IMG/VR virus record: IMGVR_UViG_3300044859_000158
Location: 1-26,093 of that record
DNA from: a virus
Direction: 5' to 3' (one strand)
DNA: 26,093 nt
The notes beneath the pieces were generated by a model. It was not told the DNA's origin. It made no database searches and saw nothing but the letters and a program-made list of their open reading frames with translations. Below are positions 9,901 to 17,400 of the stretch, piece after piece (the first letter of the stretch is position 1; each line of letters starts with the position of its first letter). The translations under genes were made by a program, and so were the position numbers.

Positions 9901-12369
9901 TACTGTCAATGTACTACCATCAAACAATAAATTACTTTCAACGGTTGCGTTTGGTGCACTTCCGTTTAATGTGATTACACCATTATTTGTTGTACCAGTT
10001 AATGATAATAATCCAGACGAACCAGACGAACCACTACTTCCAGATGTACCAGAAGTTCCTGATGTTCCAGAAGTTCCAGAAGTTCCAGAAGTTCCAGATG
10101 AACCACTTGTTCCAGAAGTTCCTGATGTACCAGAAGTTCCAGAAGTACCACGTGTTCCACTACTTCCAGAAGTACCACTTGTTCCAGATGTACCACTACT
10201 TCCAGAAGTCCCAGAAGTACCACTAGTTCCGCTAGTTCCGCTTGTACCACTACTTCCGCTTGTACCAGATGTACCAGACGTTCCCGATGTACCACTACTT
10301 CCGCTTGTACCACTACTTCCGCTTGTACCACTACTTCCAGACGTTCCAGAAGTACCACTAGTTCCGCTAGTTCCGCTTGTACCACTACTTCCGCTTGTTC
10401 CAGAAGTTCCACTTGTACCGCTACTTCCACTTACACCACTTGTACCAGAAGTTCCACTTGTACCACTTGTACCAGATGAACCAGCACTTCCACTAGCTCC
10501 GCTTGTTCCAGAAGTTCCCGATGTACCAGAAGTACCACGTGTACCAGAAGTTCCACTACTTCCACTCACACCGCTTGTTCCAGAAGTTCCACTTGTACCA
10601 CTTGTACCACTTGTACCACTTGTACCAGATGAACCAGATGAACCAGCACTTCCACTAGCTCCACTTGTACCACTCGTTCCAGAAGTTCCACGTGTACCGC
10701 TTGTTCCACTACTTCCACTCACACCGCTTGTTCCAGAAGTTCCGGATGTACCAGAAGTTCCCGATGAACCAGCACTTCCACTAGCTCCGCTTGTACCAGA
10801 CGAACCAGATGTACCACTTGTACCAGAAGTACCACGTGTACCAGAAGTTCCAGATGTTCCAGATGTTCCACTTGAACCACTTGCTCCTCCTATACCACTT
10901 GTACCAGAAGTTCCCGATGTTCCAGAAGTTCCGGATGTACCAGATGTACCACTCGTTCCAGAAGTTCCTCCCGTACCATTTGTACCACCTAATCCACCAG
11001 CTCCAGTTATTCCAGAAGAACCAGTTGAACCAGATGTACCACTTGTTCCGCTTGTACCAGATGTTCCTGCTGTTCCACTTATTCCACTTGTACCAGATGT
11101 ACCACTTGTACCGCTTGTACCACTACTTCCACTTATTCCGCTTGTGCCACTTGTTCCGCTTGTACCACTACTTCCACTTATTCCACTTGTACCACTTGTT
11201 CCGCTTGTACCACTACTTCCAGAAGTTCCGGATGTACCAGATGTACCACTACTTCCACTTATTCCACTTGTACCACTACTACCAGTTAAACCAGATGTTC
11301 CAGACGTTCCCGAAGTACCACTACTACCAGAAGTTCCACTTTGTCCAGATGTACCAGAAGTTCCAGAAGTTCCAGAAGTTCCTGATGTACCTCTTGTTCC
11401 GGATGTTCCTGATGTACCAGATGTGCCGGATGTTCCACTACTACCAGATGTACCACTTGTACCAGAAGTACCACGTGTACCAGAAGTTCCAGATGTTCCT
11501 GATGTACCACTTGTTCCAGATGTTCCTGATGTACCAGACGTTCCAGACGTTCCACTACTCCCAGAAGTTCCAGATGAACCAGATGTTCCGGATGAACCAG
11601 TTGAACCAGATGTACCACTTGTTCCAGAAGTTCCCGATGTACCAGACGTTCCAGAAGTTCCCGATGTACCAGAAGTTGCAGCTGCAAATCTTCTACTAAT
11701 TCTACCAGTTGTAGTATTCAATACCAAAACCTCATTTGTTGTATTATCGGTTGGTATTGTCTCCCCACCTACAAAGATAGAACCACTTACATTAAGAGAA
11801 CCAGTTATTTCTTGTCTATCAATAACGTTGTCACCAAATTTATTTGAACCAGATGAAAATATTACAGATGATGAAATAAAGGTTGTATGTAATTCGGTTG
11901 CTGTAATTCTGCCACCAACGTTTAGGTTTTGTGTTATTACAATCGAACCAGTTACATTTGAATTTCCGTTTACTGCTAATCCACCACTTATTGAAGTTGG
12001 TACGTTTATTACCAATCCATTATTAGGTGAAATTTGTGCAATTGCAGAACCTGATTTAATTTGATTTAGGTCTCCTAAAGCTCCAGCTGATAAGTTAAAC
12101 AATCCACTACCATCTCCTCTAAATAAAGATGAACTTATTGAAGATGATATTGCCAATGACCCAGTTATTTGAGTATTAGATTTTATTTCCAATGGTAAGT
12201 TTCCAAAAGAATCTATTTCGTATGCTTGTATTCCGGAAGCAGTAACACTACCAACAACATTTAGTGATGCTGATGAAAACTCTACTATTTTACTACCACT
12301 TACAAACAAACCAACTAAGGATGAACTTAGTTGATTTAACCCATTAGGACTTTTACCCAAATATTCCAT
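3550..12369 (-). CDS. Giant tail fibre with collagen-like shaft and S74 self-cleaving chaperone
   Basis: This 2939-residue protein is most likely a trimeric host-recognition fibre. Residues 1-231 are a beta-rich N-terminal region sharing SSGSNxFGDxxxDRQExTGS with the other giant fibre. Residues 232-786 are 185 uninterrupted Gly-terminated triplets, mostly TSG or SSG. After the shaft comes SLTGTTNNG...ATVESNLLFDG, then fibre motifs TTDSPSFN and IWHSANDGAG...DADLWDGYQ. Residues about 1200-2710 hold some eleven repeats of RAPIFYDSNDTGYYxDPNG type. Residues 2818-2939 are a peptidase S74 intramolecular chaperone beginning at SDERLKDVIG and ending in a coiled coil (LVEAIKEQQTEMDEMKSEI). In that family the C-terminal domain trimerises the fibre and then cuts itself off. 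The gene starts 12 nt after a small beta-sandwich gene, without a visible Shine-Dalgarno, so translation may be coupled. A structural role other than host binding cannot be excluded. Confidence 0.88.
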   Translation of the reverse strand: MEYLGKSPNGLNQLSSSLVGLFVSGSKIVEFSSASLNVVGSVTASGIQAYEIDSFGNLPLEIKSNTQITGSLAISSSISSSLFRGDGSGLFNLSAGALGDLNQIKSGSAIAQISPNNGLVINVPTSISGGLAVNGNSNVTGSIVITQNLNVGGRITATELHTTFISSSVIFSSGSNKFGDNVIDRQEITGSLNVSGSIFVGGETIPTDNTTNEVLVLNTTTGRISRRFAAATSGTSGTSGTSGTSGTSGTSGTSGSTGSSGTSGSSGTSGSSGTSGTSGTSGTSGTSGTSGTSGTSGTRGTSGTSGTSGSSGTSGTSGTSGTSGTRGTSGTSGTSGTSGTSGQSGTSGSSGTSGTSGTSGLTGSSGTSGISGSSGTSGTSGTSGSSGTSGTSGTSGISGSSGTSGTSGTSGISGSSGTSGTSGTSGTSGISGTAGTSGTSGTSGTSGSTGSSGITGAGGLGGTNGTGGTSGTSGTSGTSGTSGTSGTSGTSGIGGASGSSGTSGTSGTSGTRGTSGTSGTSGSSGTSGASGSAGSSGTSGTSGTSGTSGVSGSSGTSGTRGTSGTSGTSGASGSAGSSGSSGTSGTSGTSGTSGTSGTSGVSGSSGTSGTRGTSGTSGTSGTSGASGSAGSSGTSGTSGTSGTSGVSGSSGTSGTSGTSGSSGTSGTSGTSGTSGTSGSSGTSGSSGTSGSSGTSGTSGTSGTSGSSGTSGTSGTSGTSGTSGSSGTSGTSGTSGSSGTRGTSGTSGTSGTSGTSGSSGTSGTSGTSGTSGTSGTSGSSGSSGSSGLLSLTGTTNNGVITLNGSAPNATVESNLLFDGSTLTVNGAAVITGNLVVNGTTTTVNSNTINLGDNIITLNGDFTGSSAPTENAGIEVRRGSSSTVSFYWDESTDRWTADNTLSVSGNVVLSGTIDTGLGATEVYLMNQNVRTTDSPSFNRITSTVATGTSPFVVSSTTLVSNLNSDYLGGQQNSSFFRNLSGGTGTSIDTYVDNGFRTLSYTGYSSGLWSTNMGGSTGTVQMEFEYNTPVRGFKIRNRTDNTTWSSVGWVTMTTANQGHIGGTIWHSANDGAGTGLDADLWDGYQFSDYLNQAVRTSDSPSFNKIRLTAAGNSSGGNILMGPAGEGTNKFSTLTGTHYNATSQAQGTTIIGAYNSAAANQIYIGGNIYEANPATQIDFYTHNAITHATGGSLRMNINSSGNITANVDFRAPIFYDSDNTAYFIDGASTSNLNDLRIQGDIRMEGSDSYIWMPNNNSLSTGFYDPVSGLVPIQLNGPADGIFIGNNMWLSYNTANNNNYNENIRLYPAANGVSVIGFRATAGSTGGTPTTSILGYSDRHETRVGDTWETRIYSGYAEARGSYRAPQFIDSNNTAFYIDPNGYSNVSQLNAAEFFIDGLKVLNSVGSNTATGTINAIWGMLKPTGYKLYPDEEFQDGSNSIQVYNNAGGSAVTITRKNGSFIDGTAANMPNRSGFVLEIQHAPTTSNGTSPGYGGWYFAAGTGPSSRRLLCVFKMKIPVGRSVEWASNSIGSNGTGEWLTSNAGTGQYQDYAFLVHSGTASFSSTHFFYIVGGSTATFYTYLASATVYDGTDIDAERTRTYEATSEMRAGVGMYAPIYYDIDNTAYYLNPNGSSIFGSTTQYLLTLAHNIANGDFNDALFVQNLASGQRVQIGMSTNDTDGQHHRASLRAYKGTGTYEGVFGIALRQAGSASHIQRFTLSAAGDASVDSSFRAPQIWGDSFYDNDGTFFFRTGQSSGTTRHINLADSNSDPSSVGSSTGISSGARTDGNLYYMMYVKAPYSNGLATYTRLSLGWHTGVEIGGNPAYGGTRFMNDSPGVSTTELMGVGVGDQNVRITNTLFVPYIADRDNTAFYLNPADTGTSINIAGSLRAANYNRPAILSVSSGTGSSGGSLAIQQETAEGWTGIFVDYEPYTGWGLWHDNPNNMFAFTSEGSTGQIRSFTVPSRVSGNRTAYEKFRVDQNNGDVIVGRDGYAQASFRAPIFYDNDNTAYFINAAERSLLNRIEVSRNGAYGGYVEADLIVGHGGNDRRGFGQAGGSNIMLRSSAKSSITALDENQNLGQISYENLAWTIGENVGWGTQRVEFPGDVRAPIFYDLNDTGYYVDPAGGNARIGRDLYVSGYAGGVVGNRIIVGDTSTPYSLLDGNVRPMVYIRGNYPVLTLDHTVTSNTNHGPTIQFVHNGLNNRQWVFGSTGDGISLDIGFSNGSQGNSNWNPHNGIAGYLGTTFMRFRENGNIGLGSQGDWGAIGGGEPGYAIDTRGHFYNNSRVDAPIFYDANDTGRYVDPNGESRLNGSRIYPTLATGRGSYSQPLANLILHPTSASPSGYANIEFFSDYNTPSDGAAITYFTGIDGGEASQLRIRLNNDFNDGIALWGGYIDFNCQTVDGPSQGYRNNIFSFQRVGTEIAFINSNGVMQANGDMRAPIFYDSNDTSYYVNPNGFSNFAQSNGQVVTITKTGSAPGNNSTMLVTNSYGNHSWGITGEFRIEANGGADRPSILFSNGFDSQTWSCGYGYNDSGFFRINHDHGHRNGSWGTTDFYIDRGGNSYSNGSSRAPIFYDQNDTGRYTDPTGQSFIRNLCVGDNNYNHGYPGVLQIGSTSYNYNFQNGSWAGSITTGILANCADEWEFSIHDSGTSVESVFIYSGGRLLMGRNIGWGTTYIEAAESFRAPIFYDSNDTGTYIDPTGTSRIGAIQISPRSSTSNEIRFYGVVGDNPGSYNHGAIIERIWRNGDESELLIFKGNDPDVSTIHDRLRLAACGRVVFHSYNTYGNVDDYMSASGTGNINGSGFFNGNDLYVTGNVTAYYSDERLKDVIGPIPNALSKIMSLRGFYYTNNETAKKWGYTDDSIQLGLSAQEVQKVCPELVQPAPFDIEADGTSISGEHYLTVKYDRLIPVLVEAIKEQQTEMDEMKSEIAELKKQLMELLKK
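4270..8760 (-). repeat. About eleven RAPIFYDSNDTGYYxDPNG-type protein repeats
   Basis: Each repeat has the core (R)AP-I-F/Y-Y-D-x-N/D-D/N-T-x-Y/F-Y/F-x-D/N-P-x-G, followed by a variable beta-rich insert. Cores lie near 8698-8760, 8236-8305, 7490-7550, 7125-7195, 6740-6810, 6335-6400, 6003-6065, 5462-5528, 5012-5075, 4618-4680 and 4270-4335, so the period is about 330-540 bp. The five or so nearest the C-terminus are the best conserved and the three near 6700-7550 are degenerate. Similar repeats occur in tail fibres of other environmental T4-like phages. Each probably packs as a beta module on the trimeric fibre, with the inserts as exposed, diversifying surfaces. Confidence 0.8.
10012..11676 (-). 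repeat. Collagen-like (Gly-Thr-Ser)n shaft, 185 triplets
   Basis: Residues 232-786 are 555 residues in unbroken triplet register, dominated by TSG and SSG with scattered ISG, VSG, ASG, SAG, STG and six TRG. I see no Pro, Lys, Asp or Glu. At DNA level it is a 9-bp periodic array visibly richer in GC than its flanks, with mixed synonymous codons (ACT/ACA, TCT/AGT/AGC, GGA/GGT). Phage collagen-like segments usually form trimeric rod sections of fibres, but a Pro-free helix would be unusually weak. Confidence 0.9.
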
Positions 12370-12381
12370 TCATTAAAACTT

Positions 12382-12714
12382 TTATGTTATCTCCAATACT
12401 GAAACAATTGCATCTGCCGAATTAGCCAATGATGATGTTACTGAAAGAAAATCTCCACTTTCCAAAACTAACTTTTGTTCACCACCAACTAATACGTTAG
12501 AACTACCAGGCACTATTAACGCATCCTTTACAACATACACAACTTTGTTTGCTGATATATCTTTCATCATCACACTAACTGAAATGTTATTAGAATTTGC
12601 ATTAGCTACATTCACACCAATTACCGTTGCAGAAGACCCTATTGGTGCTTCGTAAACTTTAACACCCGTTGTTCCGATTGAACTATTTATACTATTTTTA
12701 AATGTATTTGCCAT
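12382..12714 (-). CDS. Small beta-sandwich virion-associated protein
   Basis: This 110-residue product has a predicted all-beta pattern: VKVYEAPIGSSATVIGVNVAN, ISVSVMMKD, KVVYVVKDALIVPGSSNVLVGGEQKLVLESGDFLSV and a final AIVSVLEIT. Small proteins with the layout 'ligand-tolerant strands, VKDAPIPxGSS, KLVLExGDxLxV, SVLEIT' are common near tail genes of environmental phages. I know no assigned function. The KLVLE...VSVLE part resembles the C-terminus of the partial gene at 25789-26093, suggesting a paralog. The start is ATG (MANTFKNS) with no clear Shine-Dalgarno. It lies between two genes with gaps of 12 nt each, so it is in the same transcript as the S74 fibre. A virion decoration or fibre-attachment protein is a plausible guess only. 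Confidence 0.7.
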   Translation of the reverse strand: MANTFKNSINSSIGTTGVKVYEAPIGSSATVIGVNVANANSNNISVSVMMKDISANKVVYVVKDALIVPGSSNVLVGGEQKLVLESGDFLSVTSSLANSADAIVSVLEIT

Positions 12715-12726
12715 TTTATTTTATTT

Positions 12727-13008
12727 TTATCCCAATGCTATTGCAAAGGCTATTGCTGAATCCAATACGTTTACGTTATCAACCAAATACCCACCTGCTG
12801 TTAAATTCATCGAGCCGGTCATTATTAAAGAACCACTTACCGATAATTTATTAGTTATACTTAAATTTGCAAATGATGCTTGTTGAACATCAATTGTACC
12901 TTTAAATGAACCAGTTAAAGAACCAGTAAACGAACCACTTAAATCCGCAAAAGCATTATTTCTATCTTGAATTATAGAACCCGAAAATATAGGATTGTGT
13001 ATTATCAT
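12727..13008 (-). CDS. Small SGSFTGS-repeat structural protein
   Basis: This 93-residue protein of unknown function has the same low-complexity beta language as the N-termini of both giant fibres: LSGSFTGSLTGSFKGTIDVQ, then LSVSGSLIMTGSMNLTAGGY. It ends in a hydrophobic DSAIAFAIALG. It may be a miniature relative of the fibre repeat units or a fibre adaptor. The start ATG has an AAGG 4 nt upstream. It is the first gene of the second fibre group: an exact AT box lies 25 nt before it, and the next gene follows after 12 nt. That it is a real gene is supported by this packing and by its shared motifs. Confidence 0.65.
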   Translation of the reverse strand: MIIHNPIFSGSIIQDRNNAFADLSGSFTGSLTGSFKGTIDVQQASFANLSITNKLSVSGSLIMTGSMNLTAGGYLVDNVNVLDSAIAFAIALG

Positions 13009-13033
13009 TTTACCTTAACTATTTTGTTATAGG

Positions 13034-13043
13034 TATAAATATA
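13034..13043 (-). promoter_or_regulatory. Putative late promoter box for the second fibre group
   Basis: An exact TATATTTATA on the coding strand in the 49-bp gap between the fibre chaperone stop and the ATG at 13008, 25 nt upstream of that ATG. Only gaps carrying such a box exceed 12 nt in this window. Confidence 0.5.
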
Positions 13044-13057
13044 AACTTCCATATCTT

Positions 13058-13501
13058 TTAGGGTTTTATAGGCCATTCTATATTAAAAGGATTTTGTTGA
13101 TTGGTTATATCTCTTAATTGTTGTCTATATGCTGTCCACAAATCTTTTATTGTTTGTGAAACATCACTTAATTGTGTCCAATCGCATTCTGTAAGTAATT
13201 GATTTCTAATAAACCTAATTTCTTCCCATTGATTTTCCAATCTATAATTTATTTCAGATTCTGTTGCATTTGTACTTACCCAATTTTGATAATACACACC
13301 ATCCGTTAAAACAGGAGTTCCTTCGATAATATTTTTTGTGTAATCATTTGGCATTGGGGTTGATGTTACGAAATATACACCCCATTCACTTAAAGCTTCT
13401 TCCGATAATTCGGCTGGTAAACTTACATTAGGATATGCTTCTCTCAATTCCTTAATAGTATAAGGATAGTTTATGGTTTCATTTATAATTCTTAAATACA
13501 T
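13058..13501 (-). CDS. Tail fibre assembly chaperone-like protein
   Basis: The 147-residue product ends with the signature of phage tail assembly chaperones (the PF16778-like group): RNQLLTECDWTQLSD near residues 97-111, WTAYRQQLRDITNQQ near 121-135 and the final NPFNIEWPIKP. Such proteins help fold or trimerise fibre tips and are usually encoded next to their fibre. The N-terminal part (MYLRIINETINYPYTIKELREAYPNVSLP) is also typical of the group, reading an amide-rich beta start and then a linker. Its ATG comes 1 nt after the stop of the upstream PKD/LRR gene, pointing to translational coupling. The candidate clients are the giant 14417-25720 fibre and the PKD/LRR protein in the same group; the other giant fibre has its own S74 chaperone. 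Confidence 0.85.
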   Translation of the reverse strand: MYLRIINETINYPYTIKELREAYPNVSLPAELSEEALSEWGVYFVTSTPMPNDYTKNIIEGTPVLTDGVYYQNWVSTNATESEINYRLENQWEEIRFIRNQLLTECDWTQLSDVSQTIKDLWTAYRQQLRDITNQQNPFNIEWPIKP

Positions 13502-13502
13502 A

Positions 13503-14405
13503 TTACTTAAAGTTTGCAGGTATTGTTGCGAAATTTGTTAAATTAACACAATTATTAAAACAATCAGTTCCAGATGGAGTTGGTGTTCTATTCCATAATT
13601 CAGGTGCTGTTCCTGTTAGGGCGTTTGATGTAGAACTCATATTGTAGCAGTTAGTAAAAACTAATGCATTTATATTATTCGTAAATTGTAATACGTTTGT
13701 AAGAGCTCTACAATTTCTAAAAGTACCAGAAAAATTTGATGCGTTTATATTTTGGTCAAATAATGTAGATGGTACTGATGTTAATGCCGGACATGCAAAG
13801 AAACAAGATGCAAATGTTGTTGCGTTTGGCACATTGTCAAATAATCCAGTTGGTACTCCAGTTAATGTTAATATTGATGCAAATGCGTTGGAAAATGTTG
13901 TTGCGTTTGGTGAATAATCAAATATATCAGCGGGTATATTTGCCAATCTAGTTGCTTGAAAAAACGATGTAAAATTAACAACTTCGTTTAATCCTGTGTA
14001 CCCACCAACATCATCAATAGTAGCACTACCAGGAATGGATGTTAGATTTTGACAACCATAAAAATTTATAGTTCTTAATCCAACAATTCCCCATTGTACT
14101 AATTCGGTAATAAGGTTTCTAATATTAATATTATTATTCACCGAAAATCCTGGCATAAATCCACTAATAGTTATTGTGTAAGTACCAGCTGATGCGTATG
14201 TGTGTATTCTATCAGATGATGAAGATGAAGTTATTAATGGGGATGATGTACCATCTCCCCAACTTATTGTAAGACTAGGTCTTAATAAACCAAAATCAAC
14301 TAATGGTACAGTAAATACTGTATTTGTTGTAGTTGTTGTAATTCTAAAAACAAACGGAAACACTAGTGCTGAATCCGATGGTATTAATTTTCTTGCTATA
14401 CTCAT
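13503..14405 (-). CDS. PKD-like and BspA-type leucine-rich repeat protein, possible adhesin
   Basis: This 300-residue protein combines two surface-protein folds. Residues about 20-82 look like a PKD domain: ISWGDGTSS at 47-55 and HTYASAGTYTITISG at 68-82. Residues about 110-300 are leucine-rich repeats of the BspA / DUF285 type, with units such as NATTFASCFFACPALTSVPSTLFD and NCRALTNV, each pairing a Cys-containing helix-turn with LTxVP. No signal peptide is seen, as expected for a virion protein. It starts 11 nt after the giant fibre stop and ends 1 nt before the fibre chaperone ATG. Position suggests a receptor-binding or tip protein of the upstream fibre. Both folds are common in bacterial surface proteins, so acquisition from a host is possible. 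The virion location is inferred, not shown. Confidence 0.75.
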   Translation of the reverse strand: MSIARKLIPSDSALVFPFVFRITTTTTNTVFTVPLVDFGLLRPSLTISWGDGTSSPLITSSSSSDRIHTYASAGTYTITISGFMPGFSVNNNINIRNLITELVQWGIVGLRTINFYGCQNLTSIPGSATIDDVGGYTGLNEVVNFTSFFQATRLANIPADIFDYSPNATTFSNAFASILTLTGVPTGLFDNVPNATTFASCFFACPALTSVPSTLFDQNINASNFSGTFRNCRALTNVLQFTNNINALVFTNCYNMSSTSNALTGTAPELWNRTPTPSGTDCFNNCVNLTNFATIPANFK

Positions 14406-14416
14406 AACTATAATTA

Positions 14417-17400
14417 TTAACTCATATTTTTTCCAACTACAAATCCGTAATATGTTGTACCATTATTAAATGTAAAGAATGATAATACATCCGTACCGAT
14501 TGATGTTAATATTGGTGCACTTCCATTAACCCAATCTACACTAGCAGGCCATGTTATAGAATATCCTCCGGCATTAACCATTGTAAATGTAAATCCAAAT
14601 GCGTTTGATGATGGAGGATTTGTAAACAATATTGCCGATGTACCAGTAAATTGTCTTCTAAAGTTATTTGCAAGGGAAAGGTCTATTGTTGTATTTGTAC
14701 CAGGTCCCAAATCCAAATATGTTTCTCTAAATGTTGTAGAAGTTATATGAGTAGAAGATACTATATTTCCAGTTATAGATAAACTAGTACCATCAAATGT
14801 CAAATTACTTTCTACATTAGCTTGAACAGGAACATCCTGATATGTAAGTAACCCATTATTAGTTGTACCATTTAAACTAAATCCATTTGTACCAGAAGTT
14901 CCAGACGTAAAGTTTGGAGGAGTTGTACCTGATGTACCAGACGTACCTGTTTGCCCAGATGTACCACCACTTCCAGCCGTACCAGATGTAAAGTTTGGTG
15001 GAGTTGTACCTGATGTACCAGACGTACCAGTTTCACCGGATGTTCCACCACTTCCAGATGTTCCAGAAGTAAAGTTTGGTGGAGTTGTACCAGAAGTTCC
15101 AGATGTACCAGTTTGACCAGATGTACCACCACTTCCAGATGTTCCAGAAGTAAAGTTTGGAGGAGTTGTTCCAGAAGTTCCCGATGTACCGGCTTGTCCA
15201 GTTGAACCAATTCCACCTGATGTTCCTGAAGTACCACTACTACCAAAGAATGTGCCATTTAAACCAGAAGTACCAGATGAACCTCCACTACCTGAAGTTC
15301 CGGATGAACCCGCCGTTCCTGCAGTTCCAGTTGAACCAGAAGTTCCAGAAGTTCCAGACGTACCAGAAATTCCAGAAGAACCAAAGAAAGTTCCATCAAA
15401 TCCAGAAGTTCCAGAAGTTGCGGATGTACCAGACGAACCAGATGTACCAGCCGTTCCAGTAGAACCACTACTACCAGCCGTTCCAGTAGAACCAGATGTT
15501 CCACTACTTCCAAAGAAAGTTCCATCAAATCCAGAAGTTCCAGATGTACCACTCGTTCCAGATGAACCAGATGTACCAGCCGTTCCAGTAGAACCAGAAC
15601 TTCCAGATGAACCAGATGTTCCACTACTACCAAAGAAAGTTCCATCAAATCCAGAAGTTCCTGCTGTTCCAGAAGAACCATTCGAACCACTTTCTCCGCT
15701 TGTACCAGAAGTTCCAGCCGTACCACTCTCTCCACTAGTACCACTACTTCCAAAAAATGTACCATCGAATCCAGAAGTTCCACTTGAACCAGATGTTCCA
15801 CTTGTACCAGCACTACCATCAGTACCAGCTCCACTTGTACCACTACTTCCGCTTGAACCACTACTTCCAAAGAATGTACCATCTAAACCAGAAGTACCAG
15901 ATGAGCCACTTGAACCAGAAGTTCCAGATGTTCCAGAACCAGAAGTACCACTACTACCACTTGAACCACTACTACCAAAGAAAGTTCCATCAAATCCAGA
16001 AGTTCCAGATGAACCGCTCGTTCCAGATGTACCACTACTTCCACTTGTTCCACTACTTCCACTTGTACCAGCTGTACCATTAGTTCCACTACTACCAAAG
16101 AAAGTTCCATCTAATCCAGAAGTACCACTTTCACCAGAAGTTCCCGATGTACCAGCAGTACCAGTTGAGCCATCAGTTCCCGATGTACCATTAGTTCCAT
16201 TAGTTCCAGAAGTTCCATTTGAACCACTACTTCCAAAGAATGTACCATCTAAACCAGACGTACCACTACTTCCAGAAGAACCTCCACTACCAGAAGAGCC
16301 CGATGTACCAGAAGTTCCAGAAGTTCCAGATGTTCCATCAGAACCCGTTGTTCCAGATGTTCCACTACTTCCAAAGAAAGTTCCATCTATACCAGAAGTA
16401 CCAGAAGTTCCGCTTGTACCAGAAGTACCAGATGTTGCACTTGTCCCAGAAGTTCCAGATGAGCCAGAAGAACCAAAGAAAGTTCCATCTAATCCAGACG
16501 TCCCAGAAGTTCCACTTGTACCACTTGTACCACTACTACCAGAAGTTCCTGAAGTACCATCAGTTCCAGATGTTCCAGAAGTTCCATCTATACCAGACGT
16601 ACCAGATGAACCAGTTGTTCCTGATGTTCCCGATGTACCATCCGTTCCAGTTGAACCAGATGTACCGCTTGAACCAGATGTACCACTGGTGCCACTAGTT
16701 CCATCAATACCAGAAGTACCGCTCGTTCCAGATGAACCAGTTGTACCCGATGTTCCACTACTTCCCGAAGTTCCACTACTTCCAGATGAACCATCTATTC
16801 CCGAAGTTCCAGAAGTACCATCTATTCCTGAAGTTCCACTACTACCTGATGTTCCACTACTTCCCGATGTACCACTTGTACCAGACGTTCCGCTTGTACC
16901 ATCTACACCAGAAGTACCCGATGAACCAGATGTTCCAGAAGTTCCATCTATACCAGAAGTACCAGATGAACCAGTTGTTCCCGATGTACCAGAAGAACCA
17001 CTACTACCAGAAGTTCCACTACTTCCATTTGAACCCGATGTACCAGAAGTTCCGCTTGTACCGGATGTTCCAGAAGAACCAGTTGTACCCGATGTTCCAC
17101 TACTTCCACTACTTCCAGATGAACCACTACTTCCCGATGTACCACTACTACCACTTGTACCACTACTTCCCGATGTACCACTAGTTCCAGACGAACCAGA
17201 TGTTCCAGACGAACCATCTTCTCCGCTTGTACCAGAACTACCACTACTTCCACTCGTTCCAGAAGTTCCGCTTGTACCAGACGTTCCAGCTGAACCAGTT
17301 GTTCCCGATGTTCCAGAAGTTCCGGATGTACCACCACTACCACTTGTACCAGATGTTCCCGATGTTCCACTTATACCATTACTACCTGATGTACCGCTTG

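Noticed and set aside
10791-11699. Tyr/His/Phe/Gln-rich and Leu/Val/His/Glu-rich open frames in both shafts (also 17200-18012, 17434-18162)
   Set aside because: They are further shifted readings of the same 9-bp array; their composition follows directly from the triplet codons.
9806-12064. A 752-codon plus-strand open frame of the same Pro/Val/Glu type
   Set aside because: Same cause as above: it mirrors the shorter collagen-like shaft and runs on into antisense of ordinary fibre sequence.
15820-15945. GSG and GAG two-residue units as sequencing errors or frameshifts
   Set aside because: Each removes a full codon, not a base, and the frame continues unchanged, so they are in-frame changes.
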